Source: Humulus lupulus (lineage: Eukaryota > Streptophyta > Magnoliopsida > Rosales > Cannabaceae). From it: a DNA stretch of 64,000 bases. The DNA lies in NCBI RefSeq assembly GCF_963169125.1, contig NC_084795.1, forward strand, positions 279,692,122 through 279,756,121. Direction: 5' to 3'. Of the stretch, positions 11,609-22,238 are shown in pieces. The notes under the pieces were generated by a model that saw only the letters and a program-made list of their open reading frames with translations, was not told the origin of the DNA and did not search any database. Position 1 is the first letter of the stretch. Each line of letters begins with the position of its first letter. A program made the translations under genes and the position numbers.

Positions 11609-12235
11609 ATGGTGACCACTCGATCTAAACATGGCAACGGGACAGAACAGCATGATGGGCAGGAGGCCCACCATGTTGCCCTCCCTGATGAGCAAATTCC
11701 TGAAGTCCAGCAGAGGCCAGGGAAGCAGCCGGCGGGCCAAGACGACACTGGTAGTTCAGTGCCCCGGCCGCCTAATCTGAATCCATGTTATTACACTGCG
11801 GTGGAGATGGAGAATGCCCAGCTGAGGAGCCAGTTAGCAGCAGCTGGTCAGCAAATCCAGGATATTCTGAGCCGACTACCCCCTCTCACAACCAACGGTA
11901 ACGTTGGAGAGAGGCAAGGCGAGGCTCCTAAGTCTCGCCGGAGTAATCGATCCAGGCATAGCCGTTCGGGTAGACTTCCTGCAGCCAACTCCACCCCTTC
12001 ATCACACCATCAAGAGGCGAACTTCAGGGAAATGCCTCGGACCGAACAGCAGCAGTATAGCCGTTCGGTTAGGACGTCAACCCCTAGCTCTCAGCCTTCC
12101 TCGAGGACGCCCAGAAGAGATCGAGGAGATCCGGAGACGTCAGCCCGTCCCCGAAAGAACGTCCGGTTCCTCGTCCAGCTCACCCAGCGCGAAACCAGCA
12201 AGCTGGCAGGGCCGAGAGGCCCCCACCAAATTTAG
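11609..12235 (+). CDS. Tat1 gag, N-terminal part (frame later shifts)
   Basis: 208 codons from the first ATG after the primer site, in good position for the polyprotein start. The product is hydrophilic: an acidic and Q-rich N-terminus, a short heptad-like stretch around residues 65-90 (MENAQLRSQLAAAGQQI), then an S/R-rich tail resembling an RNA-binding linker. The capsid core lies in another frame from about 12190 onward, so at least one single-base indel separates the two parts between roughly 12150 and 12240. Not a separate gene. Confidence 0.7.
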   Translation: MVTTRSKHGNGTEQHDGQEAHHVALPDEQIPEVQQRPGKQPAGQDDTGSSVPRPPNLNPCYYTAVEMENAQLRSQLAAAGQQIQDILSRLPPLTTNGNVGERQGEAPKSRRSNRSRHSRSGRLPAANSTPSSHHQEANFREMPRTEQQQYSRSVRTSTPSSQPSSRTPRRDRGDPETSARPRKNVRFLVQLTQRETSKLAGPRGPHQI

Positions 12236-12384
12236 TCCGACCAGACGGTACCAGGATCGCCTCCCCGGTCAGGCATCCTCCTTCTCCCATCAGACATCCG
12301 TCTCCTCAACCCAGCAGAGACATCCCGACCTACGGAAATAGTAGAAGAGGCCCGCCATCAGCCGGGCCCTCCCGGCGCAGCAGG

Positions 12385-15300
12385 ATGCCAGGGGAGGGAT
12401 CAGGTCGGGGGCGCCAAAGACGCACCCCGATCCTGTCCAGCAGGAGTCACTGGACCGGTAGTGCACGGAGTGATCTCTCGGGAGAAGACCTGCGCCAGCA
12501 ACTAAGTTCAGCACAAAGTCACCATACTGCCCAGGAAGGCGACCTTCGAGATCGCCTTAACTCTCACAGAGAGGATCGAGTTAGGGATGGTAGCCAGGCC
12601 CGCTCAGTTGGGGTCCGATCCGAAGTACGTAACGGCGGGAATGCCCCAAATGACCTATCTCAAGATAGGAGGGGCAACAACCCGCCTAATATGTACAACG
12701 GGTCCGGAGCTGTTGAACAGCCCCGGAATAACCCAGGATTTCAGGACAAAACCCTAGAGCGCTTAACTCAGATGGAGGAGCTGATGAAGAAGCTCCTATC
12801 CGAAAAGGAAAAAGACGAATATGATTCAGGGGATGAGATGGAACTCTTCGCCCCCAATATAGCAGCAACGGCATACCCTTCTGGCTTTCGTATGCCCCAC
12901 TTGTCAAAGTTCAACGGGGATGGAGACCCGTCTGACCACTTAGGGATGTTCAACACCCTAATGATGGCCCATAACATCGGACCGGAGCTTCGTTGCTTGA
13001 TCTTTCCTTCCACCCTAACTGGACCTGCCAGGCAGTGGTTCAAGCAGAGTAAAAGGCAGTCAATCAGCTCCTGGAAGACATTTTTAGCTGACTTCAAAAG
13101 GGCATTCCGAGCCTCCCAGGCCGCCCGGGTCCAGGCCGACTCCCTAGTTAATGTGAAACAGCAACCTGGTGAGACACTGAAAGCCTATTTGAGCAGATTT
13201 GCAAATGTCGCTGCTCGAGCCAGGGATGCTGACGATAGCTCCAAGCTCATGGCCATGAGGACCGGGATCCTAGTCGGCGGAGACCTGTGGAAGGATATTC
13301 AAAGGAGGGGGGTCAGCTCGGTTAGCGAATTCCTTAACAGAGCCCAAGAGTGGATAAACTTGGAAGAAGCTGAAGCTTCAGCCGCGGGGACCGGCCATGT
13401 CCTCGAGAAGCCCGCTGGGACGGGAACAGAGATCATAGCGGTGATTCCCGACGTTGCGCAAAATAACCAGCCCGGTGGTAGCAAAAGAAAAGGAAATGGT
13501 GAAAACAGCCAGCACGGTCAAAAGAAGAATAAGTCTGTGGATAAATTCAAGCCCGTGTTCACAGCGTATACCGAGCTCACTCAGACCAGAGAGAATATTT
13601 TCCTGGCCAACGCTACGCGAGTCCCCTGGAAGAGGCCGGAGCCATTAAAACACCCTAAGGGAAAGAAAGACGCTTCCAAGTTCTGCCGTTTTCATAACGA
13701 CGTCGGGCACAATACTGACGACTGCAGGCACCTCAAAGATGAAATCGAGACTCTAATCCGAGCAGGTCCATTGGCGCAATACTCGCAAAACAGGGTCCCG
13801 GCAAGTCGACCCGCTCCGGAGGTCCCAGCCAATCAGCCCGGACCTCGGGTAGATCAGGACGTCCTTCCCCCCGCGGTCGAGGGGGAGATCTCCACCATCT
13901 CTGGAGGACCACACACGGCTGGCACGAGTAGAGGCGCCCAGAAGAGGTATGTGAATGAGTTGAAGGCCCACTATGGAGCGGAGTTCATCCCGGAACAGCG
14001 TCAATCAAAACAACAAAGATTAGAGAAACAACCGATTATCTTCGCGGAGGAAGACGCAAGCCATGTCCAATTCCCTCATAATGATCCCTTGGTCGTAGCA
14101 GTCCAGCTCGCCAACCGGAGGGTAAGGAGAGTGTTAGTGGACAATGGGAGCTCGGTGAACCTCCTATTCCGATCCACCTTAGAAAAAATGGGTCTGACCG
14201 TCTCCGAGCTGAAGGCAACCTCGATGATGCTGTATGGTTTTTTAGGAGAAGGATCAGCGGCGATAGGGACGATTGAGCTGGTGATCACCCTAGGAGACGA
14301 GTCCCGAACAGTGTCCAAACTACTCGAATTCGTAGTCATTGACTGCTTTGCTGCTTACAACGCCATTTTGGGCAGACCTACGCTCATTGCTTTCGGGGCT
14401 ATCACTTCCGTTCGGCACCTCGCCATGAAATTTCCTACTTCGACAGGGATCTGCACTATCAAGGGCGATCAGCTCGCTGCCAGGGAATGCTACAGCATTT
14501 CCATAAAGGTAAAATCTAAACCCGGGCAGGTGACGATGGCCGTTCAGGACGAAGAGGAATCTCGGGGGCCCAAGGCGGCTCCCGAGATTGAAAAACCTCA
14601 GATTTCCGAAGGTGAAAAGCTCACCCTAAGCGAGGACATTGATCCCCGAGTAGGCGAGGACAGGTCCGAGCTCCAAGCTATTGAAGAGCTTGAGGAGGTG
14701 AGCATCGATGAGCAAAATCCGTCACGGACGGTTAAGCTCGGAAAGAACCTCTGCGATAGAAGAAAGGCGGAGCTAACTACGTTTCTGAAGAAGAACTTGG
14801 ACGTATTCGCATGGTCGCACGAGGACATGATAGGGATCAGTCCGGGCATAATCATGCACACGCTCCACCTAGACAAAAGCGTCCCTGCCAAGTCTCAAAA
14901 GCAGAGGCGTTTAGGGACAACCCGAGCCGAAGCCCTTGAAGAAGAAGTGGCCCGGCTCAAAAAGTGTGGCTTTATCCGCGATGCCAAATTTCCCATTTGG
15001 GTTGCCAATCGCGTGTTAGTTCCAAAGCCCAATGGGAAGTGGCGGACCTGTATCGACTTTTCCGACCTGAATAAAGCCTGCCCCAAGGATTGCTTTCCAT
15101 TACCGAGGATCGATCAACTGGTGGATGCCACGGCGGGGCACGAGCTCATGTCCTTTATGGACGCGTACTCAGGCAACAATCAGATCGCGATGAATCCAGC
15201 AGACCAGGAACATACCAGCTTCATGACCCCGACTAATGTCTATTGCTATAAGGTCATGCCGTTCGGTCTTAAAAATGCCGGGGCTACCTACCAAGGGCTG

Positions 15301-16680
15301 GTAAATAGAATGTTCGCGGACCAGATCGGGAAAAACATGGAAGTGTACGTTGATGATATGCTTGTCAAGTCAAAGATTTCCAGCAACCACGTCGCCGATC
15401 TGGAAGAATGCTTTAACATACTGCGAGAATATGGCATGAGACTCAATCCTCAGAAGTGCACTTTCGGTGTCGCATCGGGGAAATTCTTGGGTTTCATAGT
15501 CAATACCCGAGGAATCGAGTCAAACCCCGACAAGATCAAGTCACTGCTCGAGCTTCCTTCCCCCCGGTCGCGGAAAGATGTCCAAGGCCTCACAGGAAGA
15601 GTGGCAGCACTGAACCGGTTCATTTCCAAGTCGACCGATAAGTGCTTGCCCTTCTACAACCTGCTCCGGGGAAACAAGAAGTTCGAATGGACAGTAGAAT
15701 GCGAAAGCGCATTCCTCGACCTAAAGGCGCACCTGGCTGAGTCGCCTGTACTATCAAAGCCCAAGGTAGGAGAACCTCTTTTCCTCTACATGGCCGTAAC
15801 TGAGGACGCAGCTAGTGCCGTTCTGGTGCGAGAAGAGGACCAGGCTCAGAAACCGGTTTATTACATCAGCAAGAGACTACTCGGAGCTGAGTCAAGGTAC
15901 CCATTGATGGAAAAACTAGCGTTCTGCCTAATCACGGCCTCGCGAAAACTCAGGCCATACTTCCAGTCCCACTCTGTACACATCATGACCGATCAGCCTC
16001 TAAGGCAGGTTTTGCAAAAGCCTGAAGCCTCGGGACGCTTGCTAAAGTGGGCGGTCGAACTCAGTCAGTTCGAGATTTTCTATACTCCCCGAACTACCAT
16101 AAAAAGTCAAGCCTTGGCCGACTTCGTGGCAGAATGCGCGGGATTCCATGAGATTCCATCAGAAGACTCACCTCAGGTCGCCTCCTCAAGTTCATCGTGG
16201 AAGATCTTCGTTGATGGATCATCTAACGAGAACGGCTCCGGGGCCGGAATCATTCTGATATCCCCAGAGGGGCATAGATTCCACTCGGCCCTAAGGTTTG
16301 GGTTCAAGGCATCTAACAACGAGGCAGAGTACGAGGCCTTGTTAGCGAGACTTAGGATAGCTAGCGAGCTAAAGGCGAGCTCTGTCCAATGCTTCAGCGA
16401 CTCCCAGCTCGTGGTGAATCAGGTTCTAGGCGAGTATCAGGCGCGGGGTCCCAAGATGGCCGCCTATTTGGCAAAAGTAAAGTCCGAGTTGTCTGCGTTT
16501 GGGCGAAGGTCGATCGAGCAGATACCTCGGGAGCAGAACGCCAACGCGGATGCTCTCGCCAAGCTCGCCACCTCGGGAGAGACAGAAACCCTGGGGTTGG
16601 TGCCAGTTGAGTTCTTGAAGAAACCTAGCATAGACGGAGGTCAGGCATATATTGAAATGATTGACATCAGGCCGACCTAG
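12385..16680 (+). pseudogene. Tat1 gag-pro-pol (capsid to RNase H), ends at a premature stop
   Basis: 1431 codons. The frame is open upstream of the ATG, so 12385 is not the true start. In order: capsid around residues 170-330 (MPHLSKFNGDGDPSDHL, later RQWF); a C-H-H-C-like knuckle near 433 (CRFHNDVGHNTDDC); aspartic protease near 585 (VDNGSS) with ILGRP about 80 residues on; reverse transcriptase near 870-1060 with VPKPNGKWR, MPFGLKNAG and the catalytic YVDDM near 988; and RNase H from about 1275 (FVDGSS, NNEAEYEA, SDSQLVV, ADALAKLA). Two conserved reverse-transcriptase positions look changed (SGNNQI, YQGLVN). The frame ends in TAG (16678-16680) where tryptophan is expected, and integrase continues in the same frame at once. 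Confidence 0.92.
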
Positions 16681-17913
16681 ATGACTCCCATTATTGAGTA
16701 CCTCGTCGAGGGCAAGTTACCCGAAGGGCGCAACGACGCACGACGAGTCCTTTATCAAGCTCCGAGGTATGCGCTAGTCGAGGGGGTGCTGTACCGACGT
16801 GGGCATTCATTACCTCTCCTCCGGTGCGTTCTTCCAAGCGAAGCGAAGGCCATCCTGCAAGAAGTTCATGAAGGATTCTGCGGAGATCACACTGGGGGGC
16901 AAAGCCTGGCCTTGAAGATCCTCCGGCAAGGTTATTACTGGCCGACTCTGTCCAAAGACTCGATCTCATATGTAAAAAAGTGCGACAAGTGTCAGCGGTT
17001 CGCTGCGGTTGCCCGAGCTCCTCCGACCGAGCTAAAAATGATTTCATCTCCCTGGCCGTTTGCCGTTTGGGGGATAGATCTAATAGGCGCCCTGCCCACC
17101 GGAAAGGGCGGGGTCCGTTACGCCGTGGTAGCCATTGACTACTTCACCAAGTGGGCCGAAGCAGAACCGTTGGCGACAATAACATCGAAAAAGGTGCTAG
17201 ACTTCGTGGTTAAAAGCATCATATGTCGATTTGGCCTACCTAAAAAGATCGTCTCCGACAATGGTACTCAATTTGACAGCGATCTGTTCACCGAATTTTG
17301 CGAAAGGCACGGAATTGTGAAAAGCTTCTCGTCCGTGGCCTATCCGCAGGCGAACGGCCAGGTCGAGGCTGTCAATAAAACTCTGAAGGCGAGCCTCAAG
17401 AAGAGGCTAGATGAGGCAAAGGGGGTCTGGCCAGAACAGCTCCCCCAAGTTCTGTGGGCCTATAGGACCTCACATCAAACACCCACAGGTCACACTCCTT
17501 TCTCCCTAACCTTTGGGAGTGAAGCAGTCCTCCCCGTGGAGGTGAAGGTCCTGTCACATAGGGTCCAGTCCTACGACCAAGACGGGAACCACAAGCTCCT
17601 AGGCCATTCCTTAGACTTAGTGGATGAAAGGCGAGAGGATTCACAACTCAAGCTCGCCCATTATCAACAGAAGATCACTCGCTACTTCAACACTAAGGTC
17701 AAGAGGCGTTCCTTTGGCGTCGGTGATTTGGTCTTGAGGAGAGTTTTCCTGGCCGGGAAGGATCCCAAAGATGGGGTTTTGGGACCAAGCTGGGAAGGAC
17801 CATACCAGGTCATCGAAGTCATCAAAGAGGGAACTTATAAGTTAGCTCGACTTGGTGGAGGGGCGGTCCCGCGGGCTTGGAATGCTATCCACCTAAAGAA
17901 ATATTATCAATGA
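16681..17913 (+). CDS. Tat1 integrase part of pol
   Basis: 410 codons in the same frame as the block before it, separated only by the TAG at 16678-16680. The zinc-binding HHCC domain is at residues about 60-110 (HEGFCGDH, then CDKCQRF). The catalytic core has D in WGIDLIG (about 130), D in SDNGTQF (about 192) and E in GQVEAVNK (about 228). The C-terminal region has LRRVF and the usual ending AWNAIHLKKYY. There is no chromodomain, as expected for Tat rather than chromoviruses. Its natural product would be released from the polyprotein, so the ATG at 16681 is incidental. Confidence 0.92.
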   Translation: MTPIIEYLVEGKLPEGRNDARRVLYQAPRYALVEGVLYRRGHSLPLLRCVLPSEAKAILQEVHEGFCGDHTGGQSLALKILRQGYYWPTLSKDSISYVKKCDKCQRFAAVARAPPTELKMISSPWPFAVWGIDLIGALPTGKGGVRYAVVAIDYFTKWAEAEPLATITSKKVLDFVVKSIICRFGLPKKIVSDNGTQFDSDLFTEFCERHGIVKSFSSVAYPQANGQVEAVNKTLKASLKKRLDEAKGVWPEQLPQVLWAYRTSHQTPTGHTPFSLTFGSEAVLPVEVKVLSHRVQSYDQDGNHKLLGHSLDLVDERREDSQLKLAHYQQKITRYFNTKVKRRSFGVGDLVLRRVFLAGKDPKDGVLGPSWEGPYQVIEVIKEGTYKLARLGGGAVPRAWNAIHLKKYYQ

Positions 17914-18042
17914 TCCATTTGTAAGGCCTAGAAGGTCACCTTCCATGTATAAACAAAAATCAAATGTTTCTCTTTATTTGCAAGTGTAATTTTAAAGTAA
18001 CCACGAAAGACCCTTTCCCAGTTACTTGGGGGGCATATGGTA
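17914..18042 (+). promoter_or_regulatory. post-integrase spacer with internal polypurine-like tract
   Basis: ACTTGGGGGGCATATGG at 18024-18040 closely resembles the true polypurine tract before the 3' LTR (GCTTGGGGGGCAGA at 22225-22238). It stands directly upstream of the tandem array. Tat2 has a G-run at the equivalent place (57635-57640). A role in plus-strand priming is inference. Confidence 0.5.
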
Positions 18043-18480
18043 CCTGGATATAACCAGGTCTCCTTAACGACTTAGGTGTTAATTTTTATCTATGGATAAG
18101 AGTTATCACAAACTAAGTCCTATCCTGGTTTTAACCAGGTCAGAAAACTTAGAAGTTAACTAAAATTTGTTGACCGTGGTTCTTCGTTAAAGAGCCCGGG
18201 ATATGGATAAAAGTTGACGCGAACTAAGTTTTTTTTAAAATAAGTTCCTGGTTTTAACCAGGTCAGAAAACTTAGAAGTTAACTAAAATTTGTTGACCGT
18301 GGTTCTTCTTTAAAGAGCCCGGGATATGGATAAAAGTTGACGCGAACTAAGTTTTTTAAAATAAGTTCCTGGTTTTAACCAGGTCAGAAAACTTAGAAGT
18401 TAACTAAAATTTGTTGACCGTGGCCCTTCTCTAAAAAGCCCGGGATATAAATAACGGTTAACCCGAACTAAGTTCATAAA
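18043..18480 (+). repeat. tandem array of about 121-bp hairpin units in Tat1
   Basis: CCTGGTTTTAACCAGG, a 7-bp perfect stem with a 2-base loop, begins at 18124, 18247 and 18368. A diverged version (CCTGGATATAACCAGG) is at 18043. Full units are 123 and 121 bp and carry TTGACCGTGGTTCTTC and GAGCCCGGGATAT in fixed places. It is noncoding and lies between integrase and the opposite-strand gene. Confidence 0.85.
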
Positions 18481-18619
18481 AATAAAGAGATGAATTGTAA
18501 CCAAAGGCATAAAAATATATATATGTTAAGCTTGCTGAGCAAATTGTCTCGAGGTGGAAGCACCTCATAAAAAATTTTATTACAATGTAAAGAGTTCAGA
18601 ATGCCCAAAGAGAAGTATC
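18481..18619. other. spacer between the array and the antisense gene end
   Basis: Short AT-rich spacer. On the minus strand it would be the 3' untranslated end of the opposite-strand gene. TTTTTAT-rich sequence near 18500-18520 could serve in 3'-end formation, but no clear signal was identified. Confidence 0.3.
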
Positions 18620-21251
18620 CTAAGCCCCATCAGTTGGCCCTTTGGAGGTCGCGGTATCGTCCTGCCCCTCCGCGGCAAAGGCCTCTCCAGTCTCCGAGGG
18701 AGGAGCCTCCTTATTTAGGCGGGCTTGGAGCTTCGGCAACAAAAACGCCCAGAGGTCCGGGGGCATGAAAGAAAAGTCCGCGTCCGGATTGTGGGACCAA
18801 CAGTGATAGAACAGGTCCTGTAAGGACTGCTCCGAAACGACCCGCTCGGCTTCCAGGGCGGCCTGTGCGGCCTGAGCTACAGTCTTCGCTGCCTCGAGAT
18901 CCGTCCGCGACGCGGTCAGGGAGTTTTTAAGCTCCTGGTTCTCGGAACGGATCTTCTTCAGTTCGGCTTTAGAGGCCGCCAGCGCATCTTTTGCCTCCTG
19001 AGCCTCCTGAAGCGCGGTCTGGCGCTCAGCCTCCATACCCTCGAGCTGGGCCTTGGTCCTGGCAATGCCTCTGTACGCGGCAACAATACCCTGCAAGAAG
19101 GGAAGGACAAATTAACTAACTATAAAGAAAAAAAAGGGAAAGGAAGGGGGAGGCGTGTGAATGTCAAAAGCTTTAAAGGAATGGAACAGTTTACCGTTAG
19201 GGTCATGTCCATCGAAGATTCCATAACTCGGACCGGGCTCATTGATTCAATTGCCCGGAGCTCCCTCTCCCTGAGATTGTAGAAATGGCTGACGGCATAG
19301 CTAGCCAACTCATATACCATTCCCCGGAATGCTTCCGGCATCCTCTCCAGAGCCTGGGGATCGACCGGGATGCCCACATCCAGGGCTGCCGTGGCCGGAT
19401 TCCCGATCTCCATTACCCCGTCCTGGACGGCTAGTGGAGATCGGTGGGGTGGCGGGGGCATGGATCCTGTCCTGGCAGCAGGAAGGATCGCCCCCGCGGC
19501 CTGGGATGGCGGGGCTTTCTCCTTCTCCTTAGCCGGGGATTTGGTGGAGGTCCCAGCCGAGCTCTTGGACTCTCGGAGCCTTTTTAGCCTCGGCCCTGCC
19601 GGGGGGTTCCCATCAAAGACCACGCCCCGCAGACTACCTTCGGGCTGAGACATCTCTTCTGCTAAGAACAAAAAACATGGTTATTACAAGGTAGCAATCA
19701 TGCAGAAATAGAGAAAAGGTTTAAAGGCAATGAGTAAGCGAATATTAAGGGAGCCCTACCCCCCGAGCTGGAAGAGTCTAAGACGATTGTCTCACGAACT
19801 GGTGCAGGTTCTAGGTCCGGTTCTGACTCGGGGCTGGACTCTTCTACATACCGCCTGATCCCCGGGGCATAGATGCCCCTCTGGAGCGCCGGCCACGTGC
19901 GTAAGTTGGTCTCATACTCCTAAAAAAGGATCGACCTAAAAGCTAGGGTGTTATCTACTACTACGGTACCCCTAGGCCGACTCTCCTGGTTGTCCAGCAC
20001 GAGCTGGTCAACGCAATGGAGCAAGAGTGTGTCCAGGTCCGGATTCCTCGAGTGACGATGGATGAGCTACCTAGGGTTGAACCTAACCAGCCGGGGGTCT
20101 GCAGTGGCCCTATCTACATTCTTAAATAAGTAAGGATTACCTTGGCCGGAGGGACCCGCGGCTGCTCCGGATTGGACCCTCTCCTCGCCCATACCCTGGG
20201 CGACCTCCAAGGTCCTCTTCCTGTTCCTCACGAGAGGAACTTCTTCACCCTCCTCCTCGCCTTCGTCGTCTGCGACCTCCTCCGCGACGATCGGTCTGTT
20301 GTCGCGAGCTGGGGGAGGCCCCCGGGGTCTTTTCAAATTCAAAGTCTGATTTGGGAAAATCAGCTTGCAGAATACCATCGTCTCGTCCGTCACGAGCACG
20401 CGGTAGTCTTTCTCACTGGGGGGCAAGTTCGCCAGTGTATCGTATTGACCCCCGAGGGTCGCAGACTTTTCGGTCCTCGCGTAGATGGCTGTAAGGTTGG
20501 TTGAAGTCAGAAGTGGAATAAGGGAGGAGCCAAAATAAGATAACCTTTAAAAGGTGAACTAAATCAAGGATCACTTACGAGGGCGGTTGAAGTAGTGATG
20601 GTCGCAATTGCGGAACCCAGTTGACATGAAAAACTGGTCCTTGAAGTCGTTTGGATGGCTCGGCAGCTCGATGACTGCTGCTGTGTTAGGGAAGCGGGTT
20701 AAATAATAGAACCCGTCACCTCACCCCCGCTGGTCCAGGCTGGCTTTGAGGCAAAAGAAGTACAGAATATCAGCAGGAGTGGGGACCTCCCACTCATGCT
20801 TTTGAAACAAATACCCCAATCCCGCCAGCAGACGGTATGAGTTGGGGGGGAGCTGAAATGGGGCCAACCCCACATAGTTCAAGAAATCAGCAAAATACTG
20901 ATCCAGGGGGAGGAAGGCCCCTGCCTTGAAGTGTTCACCGCTCCAGGCCGCGAACGACTCGTCGAGCGGCGTGCAGCTCCGCTCACCCTCCGCAACAGGT
21001 CGGGCAATCACAGAGGCCCTTCCCAGGGGAATGTTGTGGTTGAGAAAGATTTTGGTGACCTTTGTCTGGTTGGTTATCTTCGAGACGATTCTCTCCGCCT
21101 CGAAAAACGCGTCAGGGGCCACCTCGGCCTGCTTCTCCACCGCCGGCCCAAAGTGAGGAATTGGCGAGCTGACCACCACCGCCTTTCCTTTATCCTACTG
21201 GGAAGACGAGCTTCCCACGTTCTTCTGTGGCAGATTTCTCTTTGGAGCCAT
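18620..21251 (-). pseudogene. Tat1 opposite-strand gene (aORF), four coding exons, four internal stops
   Basis: Exons on the minus strand are 21251-20579, 20488-19760, 19658-19195 and 19090-18620. Introns of 90, 101 and 104 bp begin GT (GTAAGT, GTAGGG, GTAAAC) and end AG. Exon lengths 673, 729, 464 and 471 add to 779 codons including the stop, with consistent phases at all joints. Exon 1 holds a globular block near residues 75-170 (SFAAWSGEHFKAGAFLPLDQ, NSYRLLAGLGYLF, PTPADILYFF). I recall this as the plant family catalogued as 'putative gypsy type transposon'. Exon 4 is a long coiled coil followed by an acidic tail. Premature stops are at 21195-21197 (TAG), 20721-20723 (TGA), 20067-20069 (TAG) and 19920-19922 (TAG). 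The function is unknown. Extra ORFs in Tat elements are established, and Tat2 carries a relative. Confidence 0.75.
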
Positions 21252-21259
21252 CTGGTCGC

Positions 21260-21758
21260 CTATCGAGCAAAAGAAAACACTTTAGAAAAGGTGACCCAAG
21301 CAGGAGAGTGAAGCAAGTATTAAGTACACGAGCTGGGGTAGGCCCAGCCCATGGAGAGTGGTGCCACGCGTTCCAAGGAACACGCGCCTATGCCCTCAAC
21401 AGATCCCAGATTACTCGGAATTCGTGTGTCAGAGGGCTCAGAGTAAAAATTTGCCTTGGGGGGAAAGTTTCAACAAGCAAAGCGTGGCAAAACCGCTTTT
21501 GAGGCGTATTCCCTAAGCTACCCGGTTTTTGCACCCAAAATTCCTAAAGGGTCCTACCCAGAAATTGTTCCTGAAGAAAACACCATGAAGCCCATACTCT
21601 AAAACGATGTCCCATGGCAGGCGTGCCCTAACCTAAGAAGGGCTGTCACCCTCTGTATTCACGCAATTCAGAAAACCCCTGCATGTGGCTACAGTAATTT
21701 TTTTTTACCTAAGCTACAGTGGCATGCTTTCAAAGTGAACGGGGTCAGAAGAACTTAC
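21260..21758 (-). other. 5' leader intron of the Tat1 antisense gene
   Basis: On the minus strand a GTAAGT donor follows CCACACACT (exon ends at 21759). The acceptor ...CTCGATAG lies eight bases before the ATG at 21251. Tat2 shows the same arrangement (CACCACACA then GTAAGT; acceptor ten bases before its ATG), which supports the call. Confidence 0.6.
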
Positions 21759-21990
21759 AGTGTGTGGCTGGATGGTGAGTGAAGTTGCTGCGATGCTAAG
21801 AACTTCGTTGGTACAGTAACCTCCAAGGCTTTGAAGAAACTCGCACGCTTAAGCTTCGTGAACGGAGAAGACGAGAACAGCAGAGATGAGGGTTTCGTTC
21901 TTTGGAAGGTCAGAGAAAGAAGAAGGAAATTTGGGAATTTTTTAAATGATAAGGTGGCTCGTGCGTGGGATGACCACCCCCTTTTATACA
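21759..21990 (-). promoter_or_regulatory. promoter and leader exon of the Tat1 antisense gene
   Basis: TATAAAAG on the minus strand at 21988-21981 sits in a C/G-rich context (GTATAAAAGGGGG). About 30-40 bases later a pyrimidine-rich leader begins (CCTTCTTCTTTCTCTGACC, AACCCTCATCTC) of the sort found in plant mRNA leaders. It ends at the GTAAGT donor. Transcription would run away from the 3' LTR and opposite to gag-pol. Confidence 0.55.
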
Positions 21991-22223
21991 AGGGAAGGAT
22001 CACGTGTAAAAGACTCTTGGGAGACCCTCCACTCGAAATGTGAAACGATGGCTGGACAGTAGGCTAGGCCATTTAATGCGGTTCTCGTAGAGTGTACCGT
22101 CGCCACCCACGGCGTTCCACGTATCAGACGCCTGCGAAAAGAATGGAATGCGAAGGGTTGTGGGGGAAGTTTAGAAGCCCCTACTGTGGTCTCCTGTGTC
22201 TGACGTCATAAACCACGAGCAGG

Positions 22224-22238
22224 AGCTTGGGGGGCAGA
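22224..22238 (+). promoter_or_regulatory. polypurine tract of Tat1
   Basis: AGCTTGGGGGGCAGA lies immediately before the TG of the 3' LTR, where plus-strand synthesis is primed in LTR retrotransposons. Confidence 0.8.
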
